Positions 54,264 through 63,122 of a stretch of DNA of 63,703 nucleotides are shown here, piece after piece. Origin of the DNA: Rossellomorea aquimaris (lineage in GTDB: Bacteria; Bacillota; Bacilli; Bacillales; Fictibacillaceae). The translations under genes and the position numbers were made by a program. The stretch is taken from assembly GCA_020524245.1 (NCBI GenBank), contig JAIVLN010000010.1, positions 1 to 63,703 of the forward strand. The letters run 5' to 3'. The notes under the pieces were generated by a model. That model was not told where the DNA came from. It did no database searches and was given only the letters and a program-made list of their open reading frames with translations. Each line of letters starts with the position of its first letter. Within the stretch, counting starts at the first letter, position 1.

Positions 54264-55013
54264 TTGAAACGGATGAGCGGCATACTCAGTTATGATGGCA
54301 CCGGGTTTTCAGGTTATCAAATCCAACCGGATCAGCGGACAGTGCAAGGTACGTTAGAAAAAGTCCTTCAACAGATGCATAAAGGAGAAGCGATCAAAAC
54401 GACTGCTTCAGGCCGGACGGATACAGGTGTACATGCAGTCGGTCAGGTTTTCCATTTCGATACGCCTTTATCGATTGCGTCGGATGCTTGGAAGAGAGCA
54501 TTGAATACCTTATTGCCCGATGATATTCGACTTGTCGCGATGGAAGAAGCCGATCCGGAATTCCACGCTCGTTTTGATGTAGTGGCAAAGGAATACCGAT
54601 ATCGGATCCTAAGGTCGGAAAATGGAGATGTGTTCAAGCGCAATTATACGTATCACTTTCCTTATGAGATGGATGTGGAGCGGATGCGTGAAGCAGCACT
54701 GTTTCTAATAGGAGAGCATGACTTTACGTCCTTTTGTTCGGCAAAAACGGAGGTCGTTGATAAAGTACGGACCGTTCACCGGTTGGAAATCGAAGAAACA
54801 GGTGATGAGCTCGTCGTTTCGATAGAAGGGAATGGGTTTCTGTACAATATGGTGCGGATTATCGTCGGTACCCTGCTCGAGATCGGATCAGGTAAGAAGC
54901 GCACGGAAGATGTCCCTGAAATGCTTGCTGCTAAGGATCGTGATGCAGCTGGGAAAACCGCTCCCGGACATGGATTGTACCTTTGGAAAGTTCTTTATGG
55001 TAAAGATGAATAA
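54264..55013 (+). CDS. truA: tRNA pseudouridine(38-40) synthase TruA
   Basis: TruA makes pseudouridine in the anticodon arm of tRNAs. The 249-residue product has SYDGTGFSGYQIQ, the catalytic Asp in SGRTDTGVHAVGQV and FTSFCSAKTEV. TTG 54264 is chosen: GAAGGTG is six bases upstream and the length before SYDG then fits the family; GTG 54255 and ATG 54273 are alternatives. Confidence 0.94.
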   Translation: MKRMSGILSYDGTGFSGYQIQPDQRTVQGTLEKVLQQMHKGEAIKTTASGRTDTGVHAVGQVFHFDTPLSIASDAWKRALNTLLPDDIRLVAMEEADPEFHARFDVVAKEYRYRILRSENGDVFKRNYTYHFPYEMDVERMREAALFLIGEHDFTSFCSAKTEVVDKVRTVHRLEIEETGDELVVSIEGNGFLYNMVRIIVGTLLEIGSGKKRTEDVPEMLAAKDRDAAGKTAPGHGLYLWKVLYGKDE

Positions 55014-55039
55014 AATCAGACAAAATGATCAGGACACAC

Positions 55040-55068
55040 TTGACATCGTTGTCTATTTATTATAAGAT
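55040..55068 (+). promoter_or_regulatory. Candidate promoter of rplM-rpsI
   Basis: TTGACA (55040-55045), 17-bp spacer, TAAGAT (55063-55068); a TATAAG at 55061 gives a 15-bp spacer. Confidence 0.65.
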
Positions 55069-55074
55069 ATTCTT

Positions 55075-55180
55075 TGGTATTTCTGAAATCCACTAGCCCC
55101 GGATGAAGGAAATCGTCGAATTTTGAAAATCACGAATCGTAATCAAATAGATTGATTTGTAAGTGAACGAAACAGGAGGG
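55075..55180 (+). promoter_or_regulatory. Candidate L13 leader RNA
   Basis: The segment between the promoter and rplM holds GAAATCCACTAGCCCCGGAT and GGAAATCGTCGAATTTTG, with GATTTT/AAAATC-type pairings, at the place where Firmicutes carry the known L13 leader (binding site for L13). Assignment rests on position and partial likeness. Confidence 0.5.
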
Positions 55181-55187
55181 AAATAAA

Positions 55188-55622
55188 TTGCGTACCTATA
55201 TGGCAAAGCCTAAAGAAGTAGAACGTAAATGGTATGTGGTAGACGCTGCTGGTAAAACTCTAGGTCGTCTTTCAAGTGAAGTTGCTTCTATCCTTCGTGG
55301 TAAGCACAAGCCAACTTACACACCACATGTTGATACTGGTGATCATGTAATCCTATTGAACGCTAGCAAAATTGAATTGACTGGGAAGAAAATGTCTGAC
55401 AAGATGTATCACCGTCACACAGGACACCCAGGCGGACTTCGCTCAAGAACAGCTCAGGAAATGCGTGACACGCGTCCTGAACAAATGCTCGAAATCGCGA
55501 TTAAAGGAATGCTTCCTAAGAACAGCCTTGGTCGTAAGATGGGCAAGAAGCTTCATGTGTATGCTGGTAACGAACATCCACATCAAGCACAAAATCCTGA
55601 AAACTACGAACTACGCGGATAA
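55188..55622 (+). CDS. rplM: 50S ribosomal protein L13
   Basis: L13 is an early assembly protein. The 144-residue product contains [20 protein letters not shown] and [19 protein letters not shown] 55188 is seven bases after AGGAGGG; starting at the internal ATG (55200) would shorten the conserved N-terminus. Confidence 0.97.
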   Translation: MRTYMAKPKEVERKWYVVDAAGKTLGRLSSEVASILRGKHKPTYTPHVDTGDHVILLNASKIELTGKKMSDKMYHRHTGHPGGLRSRTAQEMRDTRPEQMLEIAIKGMLPKNSLGRKMGKKLHVYAGNEHPHQAQNPENYELRG

Positions 55623-55641
55623 AATATAAGGAGGGTTTAAC

Positions 55642-56034
55642 TTGGCTCAAGTACAATATTACGGAACCGGCCGTCGTAAGCATTCTGTCGCTCGTGTACG
55701 CCTTGTACCTGGTGATGGACGTTTCATGGTAAACGGTCGCGAACTTGACGAATTTTTCGGACTTGAAACATTGAAAGTTATTTCAAAACAGCCGTTGGTA
55801 GAAACGGAAACAGAAGGAAAGTACGATGTACTTGTTAACGTTGATGGCGGTGGATACACTGGTCAAGCTGGTGCAATCCGTCACGGTGTTGCTCGTGCGC
55901 TTCTAGAAGTAGATCCTGAATTCCGTCTAACACTTAAGCGTGCTGGATTCCTAACTCGTGACGCACGTATGAAAGAGCGTAAGAAGTACGGACTTAAAGG
56001 CGCTCGTCGTGCACCACAATTCTCAAAGCGTTAA
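55642..56034 (+). CDS. rpsI: 30S ribosomal protein S9
   Basis: S9 contacts P-site tRNA with its C-terminal tail. The 130-residue product has [31 protein letters not shown] and ends with the conserved PQFSKR. It uses a TTG start after AAGGAGGG. Confidence 0.98.
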   Translation: MAQVQYYGTGRRKHSVARVRLVPGDGRFMVNGRELDEFFGLETLKVISKQPLVETETEGKYDVLVNVDGGGYTGQAGAIRHGVARALLEVDPEFRLTLKRAGFLTRDARMKERKKYGLKGARRAPQFSKR

Positions 56035-56052
56035 TTTCATTTATCGCATACA

Positions 56053-56087
56053 AGACTCTCAACCTTTTTGGTTGGGGGTCTTTTTTG
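56053..56087 (+). terminator. Terminator after rpsI
   Basis: AGACTCTCAACC (56053-56064) pairs over 12 positions (some G-U) with GGTTGGGGGTCT (56070-56081), followed by six T. Confidence 0.9.
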
Positions 56088-56130
56088 TTTGTTAAAGGCT
56101 GTTTTCGTAAACTTTGTTGTTCTTGCACTT

Positions 56131-56210
56131 GAAGAAAGTATAAAACACTTTCTTCAGTATAAGGGCAACTAAGGCTCGACCTACAAAAGGCTTGGTCTCG
56201 CCAAGTTTTC
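56131..56210. other. Spacer with two hairpins
   Basis: GAAGAAAGT (56131-56139) pairs with ACTTTCTTC (56147-56155). CTTGG (56191-56195) pairs with CCAAG (56201-56205) and is followed by TTTTCTTT. No gene is seen between rpsI and the MFS gene. Confidence 0.45.
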
Positions 56211-56236
56211 TTTAAAAGTATTTTATTTCCGTTTCA

Positions 56237-56282
56237 GGTGCTCGCTTTCCGCGGGGCGTGCGGTGAGCCCGCTGGAGTCTCG
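56237..56282. repeat. Fragment of the dispersed palindromic repeat (reverse orientation)
   Basis: CTTTCCGCGGGGCG, then GCGGTGAGCC and CTCGC, resembles the reverse complement of the right half of the element at 51566-51711. Only about 45 bp is recognisable. Confidence 0.5.
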
Positions 56283-56333
56283 CACTTTACTCTCCAATCA
56301 AACTACATATTGGCACATTTTTGAAATTATGGG

Positions 56334-56362
56334 TTGCAAAACGACACCGATGTCGATATAAT
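56334..56362 (+). promoter_or_regulatory. Promoter of the MFS-tetR pair
   Basis: TTGCAA (56334-56339), 17-bp spacer, TATAAT (56357-56362). Palindromic operators lie within the spacer and just downstream. Confidence 0.85.
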
Positions 56363-56388
56363 AAATAAAAAGACACTCGTGTCGTTTT
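56337..56388. promoter_or_regulatory. Probable TetR operator sites
   Basis: CGACACCGATGTCG (56342-56355) is a palindrome with CGACA/TGTCG arms, placed between -35 and -10. GACACTCGTGTC (56372-56383) is a second palindrome. In addition AAAACGACAC (56337-56346) and GTGTCGTTTT (56379-56388) are perfect inverted copies. These are likely bound by the TetR protein at 57635. Confidence 0.75.
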
Positions 56389-56406
56389 AAATTGGAGGGT
56401 TGTATA

Positions 56407-57681
56407 ATGGATGGTGGCTTAAGAAATAACAAAGGCTTCATCACCCTGATGTGTGCTCAATTGGTATCAAGTATCGGTGATTGGTTAAGCATTGTCGCGA
56501 TTATTACATTGGTTGGATTGAAGTGGAATGCTTCTCCGATGGAAGTATCATTGATCATTCTTTGCCTAGCTGTACCGATGGCGCTGTTAGGCCCATTCGC
56601 GGGTACGATTGCGGATCGATTCAGCCGGAAATCACTGATGATCATCTCCGACTTAGTGAGAGCATTTTTGATTTTAGGGTTGGCATTTGCAACAGCGATC
56701 TGGATGGTTTACGTATTCTTATTTGCAATCGGTTTTTTATCAGCTGTATTTATACCAGCGAAGAACGGAAAGCTGAAGGAACTTGTTCCAGATTCGAATA
56801 TGAAGAGTGCGATGTCCATCACGTCCATGATTGATTCCGGAACAAAAGTTTTAGGTCCTTTGTTGAGTGGTTTATTGGTTACAGCGTTTGGAACACAACT
56901 GGTCTTCTATATCGATTCAGCAACGTTCCTGATTTCTGCCATTCTCATTATCGCCTTACCTAAGACCTTGCATGTTCTCGAAGACAAACAGGAGACGAAC
57001 GATGCTAAAGGTCCATCGTTTAAAGATGAACTGATAGAAGGTCTGACGTTTATGAAAGGGAATCGTTATTTATTGACCGGTATGACGATTCTGGGGATCA
57101 GCCTGCTTATCTTACAGCTGTCGGATTCACAAATCATCGTACTGATCAGAGAATTGTCGGTAGCCTCACCTGATCTATTCGGATTGATTGTCTCCTCTGC
57201 AGGTGTCGGCATGTTCATAACAGGGTTTATTTTATCGAAAAAAACAGAGTATAATGCGTTGATATTAATGTTAGTCGGTGTTTGTGGGATTGGTTTGAGT
57301 TTTGGTATGATGGCATTATTGACTGGCGTGGACTTGAGCTTATCAATCATATGGGGACCGATGTTGGGAGTGTTTGCCGGATTAACTGCCGGGTTGGTAT
57401 TTATCCCATTCCAGGCAGCTGTACAAACGGATACCCCGGTCCATATGACGGGAAGAGTGTTTGGAGTCATCAATAGTGTAACGACAACAGCAACGATTGT
57501 CGGACCACTACTAGGAGGGTGGCTTTCGACGGTCATTGGTGTCATTCCGACGTTTATCATAACAAGTTCACTCTTGATCATCATTTCTGTTTTAGGTTTC
57601 ATATTCAAAAGTACGATAGAGCGGGGGAAGATCAATGTCTCCGAAAGTCAGCAAGGAACACAAGGAGCAGCGTCGAGCTAA
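56407..57681 (+). CDS. MFS family transporter (probable drug or metabolite exporter)
   Basis: The 424-residue protein has about twelve hydrophobic segments. The loop 2-3 motif is GPFAGTIADRFSRKSLMIIS, the usual MFS motif A form. It belongs to the group with an N-terminal FITLMCAQLVSSIGDWLSIVAI-like helix, but written substrates cannot be inferred. ATG 56407 follows GGAGGGTT. The last 15 codons overlap the tetR gene in another frame. The pair interrupts the otherwise conserved rpsI-ybaK order, suggesting insertion. Confidence 0.85.
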   Translation: MDGGLRNNKGFITLMCAQLVSSIGDWLSIVAIITLVGLKWNASPMEVSLIILCLAVPMALLGPFAGTIADRFSRKSLMIISDLVRAFLILGLAFATAIWMVYVFLFAIGFLSAVFIPAKNGKLKELVPDSNMKSAMSITSMIDSGTKVLGPLLSGLLVTAFGTQLVFYIDSATFLISAILIIALPKTLHVLEDKQETNDAKGPSFKDELIEGLTFMKGNRYLLTGMTILGISLLILQLSDSQIIVLIRELSVASPDLFGLIVSSAGVGMFITGFILSKKTEYNALILMLVGVCGIGLSFGMMALLTGVDLSLSIIWGPMLGVFAGLTAGLVFIPFQAAVQTDTPVHMTGRVFGVINSVTTTATIVGPLLGGWLSTVIGVIPTFIITSSLLIIISVLGFIFKSTIERGKINVSESQQGTQGAASS

Positions 57682-58255
57682 TATTTTGGAAGCAGCAAAG
57701 GACGTTTTCATTGAGCATGGTTACGAGCAGACAACGATGAAACATATCATGGATGCCGCTAATGTAAGCAGAGGCGGTTTGTATCAATACTTTTCCAACA
57801 AAGAAGACGTGTATGAGGCGATACTGGAAGAAATGTTGGGTACTTCAATGGACCGAACTGAAGAAGTGTTAAAGAGTGAAGATCCGTCTTATTGGGAGTA
57901 CCTTTTAAGATGTTTGTATGGGCCCGATATGGAACCAGATAACAAGATGGATCCACTCGCCTCACCAAGTCTCGAATTTTTCATCACGGGTAGGAATGAT
58001 CCAAGAAGGAGAAAGTATGCAAAGACTCGCTACTATAATGGGTTAAAGTTATTTACGGATGTCATTGAGCAAGGGAAGATAAGCGGAGAATTCACTACTT
58101 CGTTTGAGAGCGAAATGATTGCGCGTACCATCATTTCATTTACCGACGGCCTTGCTCTAGATCAAGCCATCATAACGAAAGAAGACGTTAAAATAAAAGA
58201 ACAGTCCATATTGTTTATAGAATATTTAAGAACAATTTTAGGCGTTAAGCAATAA
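57635..58255 (+). CDS. TetR family transcriptional regulator
   Basis: The 206-residue protein has an N-terminal TetR helix-turn-helix (ILEAAKDVFIEHGYEQTTMK, then DAANVSRGGLYQYFSNKEDV) and a variable ligand-binding domain. It starts within the MFS gene (47-bp overlap) after GGGGGAAG, so both are made from one message; it most likely represses that message through the palindromes at 56337-56388. Inducer unknown. Confidence 0.9.
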   Translation: MSPKVSKEHKEQRRANILEAAKDVFIEHGYEQTTMKHIMDAANVSRGGLYQYFSNKEDVYEAILEEMLGTSMDRTEEVLKSEDPSYWEYLLRCLYGPDMEPDNKMDPLASPSLEFFITGRNDPRRRKYAKTRYYNGLKLFTDVIEQGKISGEFTTSFESEMIARTIISFTDGLALDQAIITKEDVKIKEQSILFIEYLRTILGVKQ

Positions 58256-58306
58256 ACGCGTACCAGGTACGTTCTCAGAAGCCTTGCCGCTGAAGCGTTC
58301 TAAATC

Positions 58307-58374
58307 GGTGCCAGGTACTGATTCAGATCCCTTGTCAAACAAGGGGTCATGAATGGTACCTGGCACCATTTTTC
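58307..58374. terminator. Large two-tier hairpin terminator after tetR
   Basis: GGTGCCAGGTAC (58307-58318) pairs perfectly with GTACCTGGCACC (58356-58367); inside, CCCTTG and CAAGGG form a second stem. ATTTTTC follows. A partial copy of the outer sequence (ACCAGGTAC) also lies at 58262-58270. Confidence 0.8.
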
Positions 58375-58487
58375 TTTACTTTTATCTTTGCTCACGTTGT
58401 TGCACCTATACATACTTCCTTTTACCAAAGTTGCCATGGTATGTTTCGATACCGCGGTCAAACACTATGGTAAAGGAGGCGAAACCG

Positions 58488-58925
58488 ATGAATGTAATCA
58501 CCACTTTTAGAGATAGACAATACAAAAAGCGCGTGACATTCGAACGAAAAGTATTGCGTGAACTTTCTTTGAATGGGATCAAGACAGAATTCCAACGGTT
58601 ATTCTTTCCGTTTTTTCAATATAGCCTTTTGTTTCAGGATGAAATCCAAGATACGTGCATCGATATTGCGATTGAGGCGTATCTCCTCGGGGCTGAATAC
58701 AGTAAGTTCGGTTACCACGGAGAATCGGTTGAGAGCATCAAGGAACGTAGTGCAGAAACCGAAAAGCGCTTAGCGGACACACTTTTCGAGTATTGGCAGT
58801 TCTGGAGCTACACACCCGATCAAACCCTTGAATCTCTGCATATGTGCTGTGACGCGTTTGTACAGCGTTGGTGGCGTGAAGGATTCGAGAATGGCCAACG
58901 CCGTTACCGTATGCGGCTTCATTAA
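58488..58925 (+). CDS. ybaK: DUF2521 family protein (YbaK-like)
   Basis: A 145-residue protein of the uncharacterised Bacillus YbaK type, recognised mainly from its place before cwlD and its overall character; sequence identity is recalled, not searched. It is soluble, with basic N-terminus (FRDRQYKKRVTFERKVLREL) and a helix-rich, aromatic C-terminal half ending RWWREGFENGQRRYRMRLH. ATG 58488 is eight bases after AAAGGAGG. Function unknown. Confidence 0.75.
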   Translation: MNVITTFRDRQYKKRVTFERKVLRELSLNGIKTEFQRLFFPFFQYSLLFQDEIQDTCIDIAIEAYLLGAEYSKFGYHGESVESIKERSAETEKRLADTLFEYWQFWSYTPDQTLESLHMCCDAFVQRWWREGFENGQRRYRMRLH

Positions 58926-58934
58926 TTGACAGTG

Positions 58935-58963
58935 GTATATTTCCTCCACTTGTCCCATACATA
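58935..58963 (+). promoter_or_regulatory. Candidate sigma-E-type promoter of cwlD
   Basis: GTATATT (58935-58941) and CATACATA (58956-58963) are 14 bp apart, close to the mother-cell sigma-E consensus (ATATT-type -35, CATACA-T -10). In B. subtilis cwlD is expressed under sporulation sigma factors. Confidence 0.65.
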
Positions 58964-58992
58964 TATACAAGTATCGGGATGCAGGAGGGAAA

Positions 58993-59718
58993 ATGGTGAA
59001 GCGGAAAAAATGGCTGTTATGGGGCTTAATTGGATTTTGTGCTGCACTCTTATTATATGTCATCAATCAGCAAATTTTATCCAACAATTCATGGTCCACA
59101 TGGAACCTTCCGTTAACAGGTAAAATCATCGTTCTAGATGCGGGTCACGGGGGTGTCGATGGAGGAGCAGTCGGAGAAGGCAATGTTCAGGAAAAGGATG
59201 TCGCCTTGAACATTTCACTCAAGTTAAGGGATTATTTACAACAAGCCGGTGCACTCGTCATCATGACACGTGAAACCGATAAGGACCTTGCCAGTGAAGG
59301 GACACAAAGGATCCGACATCGTAAAACGGAAGACTTGCTAAAGAGGACAGAAATCGTCAATACGTCAGATGCAGATATGTATATTAGCATACACTTGAAT
59401 GCCATTCCATCCTCAAGGTGGTACGGTGCACAAGTTTTCTACAACCCGGCAATGGATGAAAATGAAAATTTGGCGAAGTTCATCCAGGATCAAATTCGTT
59501 CCAACCTGGAAAATACGACTCGTAAAGCGAAACCGATCAGTAACATCTACATGGTTCGTAAAGCGGAAATCCCAGGAGCTTTAGTGGAGGTTGGATTTCT
59601 GTCTAATCCGAACGAACGCGAATTGTTGAAAACCCAGCTTTATCAAACAAAGCTGGCCGCATCGATTTACCAGGGAATCATGAGATACTATACGAACGAA
59701 CCTGCTCCGAATGAATGA
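58993..59718 (+). CDS. cwlD: N-acetylmuramoyl-L-alanine amidase CwlD
   Basis: CwlD acts with PdaA to form muramic-delta-lactam in the spore cortex, needed for germination lysis. The 241-residue product has an N-terminal membrane anchor (about 6-22), then an Amidase_3 domain with zinc ligands in LDAGHGGVDGGA, VQEKDV and SIHLNA and the catalytic Glu in VEVGFLSN. The ATG follows CAGGAGGG; a sigma-E-like promoter lies upstream. Confidence 0.94.
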   Translation: MVKRKKWLLWGLIGFCAALLLYVINQQILSNNSWSTWNLPLTGKIIVLDAGHGGVDGGAVGEGNVQEKDVALNISLKLRDYLQQAGALVIMTRETDKDLASEGTQRIRHRKTEDLLKRTEIVNTSDADMYISIHLNAIPSSRWYGAQVFYNPAMDENENLAKFIQDQIRSNLENTTRKAKPISNIYMVRKAEIPGALVEVGFLSNPNERELLKTQLYQTKLAASIYQGIMRYYTNEPAPNE

Positions 59719-59799
59719 GGACGGGTTTTCTTTTTTTTGACTAGGTCCTGTAACTTGTATTTAGATGAGGCAGTACCGTTCAAATACGTGAATTCAGTG

Positions 59800-59808
59800 T
59801 GTTATAAT
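59800..59808 (+). promoter_or_regulatory. Extended -10 promoter of salA
   Basis: TGTTATAAT carries a TG one base before a perfect TATAAT (59803-59808). A weak -35 (TTCAAA, 59779-59784) is 18 bp upstream. Confidence 0.65.
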
Positions 59809-59847
59809 AAGGAATGTAAGCGATTAAAAAGGAGGGTGTTCGTTGTT

Positions 59848-60879
59848 ATGATGTCAGAAGAACAAGTATTAGAAATACTGAAGCCAATACAAGAACCTTT
59901 TTTACATAAAAGCATTGTCGATGCCGATAGTGTGAAGGAAATCCGAGTAAAAGAAAATTACGTCAGTTTAAAAATTGCAATTGCACAAATGAACTCACCT
60001 GAACAAATGCAACTTCAACAAGAAATTGTGAATGCATTGAAGAGTGCTGGAGTGGAGTCTGTAGGTTTGCGGTTCGAGCAGCGACAAGATTCACCTCAGC
60101 AGAATCCAGTAGGAAATAGTAATACAGGTACCAAGAAAGAAACGACTTTCATTTCCGTTGCTAGTGGTAAAGGCGGAGTCGGAAAGTCAACGGTATCCGT
60201 CAACCTGGCGACAAGTCTTGCCCGTGAAGGGAAGAAAGTCGGACTCATTGATGCGGATATTTATGGATTCAGCGTACCGGATATGATGGGGATCGCGGAA
60301 CGCCCGAAAGTCGCTGGTGAGCAGATCTTCCCCGTTGAACGTTTCGGTGTAAAGGTGATCTCGATGGCCTTCTTCGTAGAGGAGAATGCTCCTGTCATCT
60401 GGCGTGGGCCAATGTTAGGTAAGATGTTGAACAATTTCTTCAACGATATCGAGTGGGGCGATCTCGACTATATGATCCTCGACCTGCCACCGGGAACAGG
60501 AGATGTGGCGCTCGATGTCCATAAGATGTTACCGCAAAGTAAAGAGATCATCGTGACGACTCCTCATCCGACCGCAGCTTTCGTAGCAGCACGTGCGGGA
60601 GCGATGGCGCTGAAAACCGATCACGATATTCTCGGTGTCGTTGAAAACATGGCTTATTTCGAAAGTAAGAAAACTGGAGAAAAAGAGTATGTGTTCGGAC
60701 AAGGCGGAGCGGATAAGCTGACAGAAGAGTTGCAAACAGAAGTGCTTGGCCGAATTCCATTAGGTCAACCTGAAATGCGTGAAGACGATTTCGCGCCTTC
60801 CGTTTATCTGGAGGATTCGAAAATCGGTAAGATCTATCAAGACATTGCGAAGAAAGTCATTCAAAAAGTGGAACAATAA
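59848..60879 (+). CDS. salA: Mrp/NBP35-family ATPase SalA
   Basis: The family loads Fe-S clusters; B. subtilis SalA also represses scoC and so raises exoprotease production. The 343-residue product has an N-terminal DUF59-like domain (about 1-85), a deviant Walker A GKGGVGKST (107-115) and DLPPGTGD. The start is ATGATG at 59848 after AAGGAGGG; 59851 is an alternative. I see no C-terminal CXXC cluster motif. Confidence 0.9.
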   Translation: MMSEEQVLEILKPIQEPFLHKSIVDADSVKEIRVKENYVSLKIAIAQMNSPEQMQLQQEIVNALKSAGVESVGLRFEQRQDSPQQNPVGNSNTGTKKETTFISVASGKGGVGKSTVSVNLATSLAREGKKVGLIDADIYGFSVPDMMGIAERPKVAGEQIFPVERFGVKVISMAFFVEENAPVIWRGPMLGKMLNNFFNDIEWGDLDYMILDLPPGTGDVALDVHKMLPQSKEIIVTTPHPTAAFVAARAGAMALKTDHDILGVVENMAYFESKKTGEKEYVFGQGGADKLTEELQTEVLGRIPLGQPEMREDDFAPSVYLEDSKIGKIYQDIAKKVIQKVEQ

Positions 60880-60882
60880 ACG

Positions 60883-60915
60883 AAAAAGAGGGGGACCTAG
60901 TGTCGCCCTCTTTTT
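60883..60915. terminator. Bidirectional terminator between salA and gerD
   Basis: AAAAAGAGGG (60883-60892) pairs with CCCTCTTTTT (60906-60915); T runs on both strands serve the convergent genes. Confidence 0.92.
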
Positions 60916-60921
60916 GTATGC

Positions 60922-61548
60922 TTAGCCCTGGCTTTCCTGTGATCCTCCGCCGTCTTCACCGGATTTACCTGACTTTTCATCCTTCTTCATCGATTCCCCA
61001 CTCTTAATTTCTTCTTGTACCGACTTTTTAACCATTTCAGCGATTTGCGCTTTCATCAGAGGACTTTCAAACGTTTCCATCATAACTTTCTTTTGCTGTT
61101 CTCTGAACTTTTGGGAGGTAAGCATATCCATGACATCTTTCTCGAGTTCCGGGTCCTTCATCAATTCAATCATCTTTTTACGGTAGTCCGGGTCGTCCAT
61201 TAATTTTTTCAGCATTTCTTCATTTTGCTTTTCCATACTCTTTGCAAGAGCTTCTGCGGCTTTTGGATCCTTCAACAACTCTTTCCAGAATTCTTGACCT
61301 TTTTTGGATGTCAGGGTTTCTTCAATTGCCTTTTTCACAAACGGTTGATCCATGACGACTTCTTGTTTTATTTTTTCATCAGTTAACACTTCTTTGATCG
61401 CTTTTTTACCATCATCCGTTTTTAAAAGGTCCACAAGCATTTTCTTCGTTTCCTCGTAGGAACCTTTCTCTTCCGCTGCAGCTGGGGTACAGCCCTGCAA
61501 ATATATGAAGCCAAACGCTATTATAAGGACGAACATCCAGTTTTTCAT
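60922..61548 (-). CDS. gerD: Spore germination lipoprotein GerD
   Basis: GerD scaffolds the clustering of germinant receptors in the spore inner membrane. The 208-residue product has a lipoprotein signal peptide with lipobox LQGC (lipid-modified Cys at 20), a long charged helical body with repeated LMKDPE/LLKDPK-like units, and a Ser/Gly-rich tail. The start follows AAAGGGG on the reverse strand. Opposite to salA and kbaA, as in B. subtilis. Confidence 0.93.
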   Translation of the reverse strand: MKNWMFVLIIAFGFIYLQGCTPAAAEEKGSYEETKKMLVDLLKTDDGKKAIKEVLTDEKIKQEVVMDQPFVKKAIEETLTSKKGQEFWKELLKDPKAAEALAKSMEKQNEEMLKKLMDDPDYRKKMIELMKDPELEKDVMDMLTSQKFREQQKKVMMETFESPLMKAQIAEMVKKSVQEEIKSGESMKKDEKSGKSGEDGGGSQESQG

Positions 61549-61691
61549 CTAGAGTGCCCCTTTCAGTATCAATCTTACCTTTAGCGTTCGAGAAAGTTGT
61601 GACAAATATGCGGACTAAATAAAGGAAACTAGCTTTTTTCTAGGTGGATTGGTACAATCGAGACGAGCAAAATTAAAGGGGATCTTCTAAC

Positions 61692-62276
61692 GTGAACATA
61701 AAGAAATGGGTTTATTTGTTTTTTACAACATTATTGATTGGAGGAGTCAGTTCCGTCATTGTCGGACTGCTTCTTCGGTGGCAAGATATTGAAAGTGGGG
61801 CGAGCTTCTTCGTCATGCTTGCCTGGTTGATGGGATTCGGATTCATTTTCAGTATCATTAGCCAAATGGGTTACTTCGCTTACTTGACGATTCACAGGTT
61901 CGGGCTTGGGATCTTCAAGTCAGCCCAGTTATGGAACTGGGTACAAATTTTAGTATTAGCTTTCGTCGTATTCGATTTATTTTATCTGCGTTATATCGCA
62001 TTTAAGGATAGCGGCTTACCTTTATGGAACTTCATTATTGTGCCGATTGCATTGGTTGCTTTTGGAGCGGTCGTCGCGTATTTGAAAATGAAGGATACGA
62101 ACAAAGGCGCCTTTATCCCGACATTATTCTTCATGGTAGCAGTTACGACAATAGAATGGATTCCGGTGTTAAAGCAAGGAGATGCGCTTTGGCTATGGCT
62201 ATCGATTGTACCCTTGTTAGCATGTAACACATGGCAAGTTCTCATCCTACACCGATTGATCAACAAAAAAAGTTGA
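61692..62276 (+). CDS. kbaA: KinB-signalling pathway activation protein KbaA
   Basis: KbaA is a membrane protein required for KinB to feed the sporulation phosphorelay. The 194-residue product has about six membrane segments, starting KKWVYLFFTTLLIGG. It uses GTG 61692 after AAAGGGGAT. Position between gerD and pdaB supports the call. Its stop lies inside the following terminator. Confidence 0.9.
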   Translation: MNIKKWVYLFFTTLLIGGVSSVIVGLLLRWQDIESGASFFVMLAWLMGFGFIFSIISQMGYFAYLTIHRFGLGIFKSAQLWNWVQILVLAFVVFDLFYLRYIAFKDSGLPLWNFIIVPIALVAFGAVVAYLKMKDTNKGAFIPTLFFMVAVTTIEWIPVLKQGDALWLWLSIVPLLACNTWQVLILHRLINKKS

Positions 62277-62294
62277 GCGCAAAGCTCAACTTTT
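62268..62294. terminator. Bidirectional terminator between kbaA and pdaB
   Basis: AAAAGTTGAGC (62268-62278) pairs with GCTCAACTTTT (62284-62294) around GCAAA, overlapping both stop codons. Confidence 0.9.
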
Positions 62295-63058
62295 TATTTG
62301 ATTTCATTTCTCTTCGTTTCGGTGTTGGCGATCATCTCACCGACTGATGTGAATGTATATCCATCTTGCTTTAATTGTTGAATGATCTTTTCGAGCGCAT
62401 CCCGCGTTTGTTTAACGGAATCGGATGCATGGAGTAGAACGATATCCCCGCCTTTTGCCTTGGATAGAACAGATTCTGTAATATGATCTGTACCCGGGTT
62501 TTTCCAATCATTCGGATTGATGCTCCACTGTACAATCGTATGATTCATCTTTTCAGCAACGTCCAGTACATTTTTGTTGAATTCTCCATTAGGTGGTCGC
62601 AAGAGATCCGTCGATTGACCGGATACATCTTTTATGACTTGTTGAGCTCTTGTAATATCTCTTCTGATCTCACTGTCTTCAAGTTCGGTATAGCTTCTAT
62701 ATCGATACCCGAGGCTACCGATTTCATGTCCATTCTTCACGATTTTCTCCACGATGTCTGGATGTCTTTCTGCCCACTCGCCTGATAAAAAGAAGGTTGT
62801 ATCCTTGATTTTTTCTTTTGCCAAAAGATCAAGAATTTCATGGATGCGTTTTTCGCCCCAGCTTACATCAAAAGTAAGTGCAATTTTCTTACCTTTCTTC
62901 TCACCTTTATAGATGGCTCGCGGCTCTCCTTCCTTCGTTTTGAACACTTCAAGATCTTGTGCCTCGACAAAAGCAATCAATGCTGCAAAAAATGAAGCAA
63001 TGATGATAATGAGAAATTGCTTCATCTTTTTTCCGTTTATCACCCAAAAAAAGTTCAC
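62294..63058 (-). CDS. pdaB: Polysaccharide deacetylase family sporulation protein PdaB
   Basis: PdaB is needed late in sporulation to keep spores stable. The 254-residue product has one N-terminal membrane anchor (about 14-34) and a NodB-like domain. The metal motif reads LTFDVSWGEK instead of TFDD, and the second motif has a single His (GHEIGSLG), so catalytic activity is uncertain; RPPNGEF is present. GTG 63058 is chosen because GGAGGAGG lies seven bases upstream and the N-terminus MNFFWVINGKK fits; ATG 63064 is too close. Confidence 0.9.
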   Translation of the reverse strand: MNFFWVINGKKMKQFLIIIIASFFAALIAFVEAQDLEVFKTKEGEPRAIYKGEKKGKKIALTFDVSWGEKRIHEILDLLAKEKIKDTTFFLSGEWAERHPDIVEKIVKNGHEIGSLGYRYRSYTELEDSEIRRDITRAQQVIKDVSGQSTDLLRPPNGEFNKNVLDVAEKMNHTIVQWSINPNDWKNPGTDHITESVLSKAKGGDIVLLHASDSVKQTRDALEKIIQQLKQDGYTFTSVGEMIANTETKRNEIK

Positions 63059-63122
63059 AATCATACCTCCTCCGTCGCATTACTTCTCTAATTCCATGTA
63101 TATGTTGAAATGGACAAGATAG

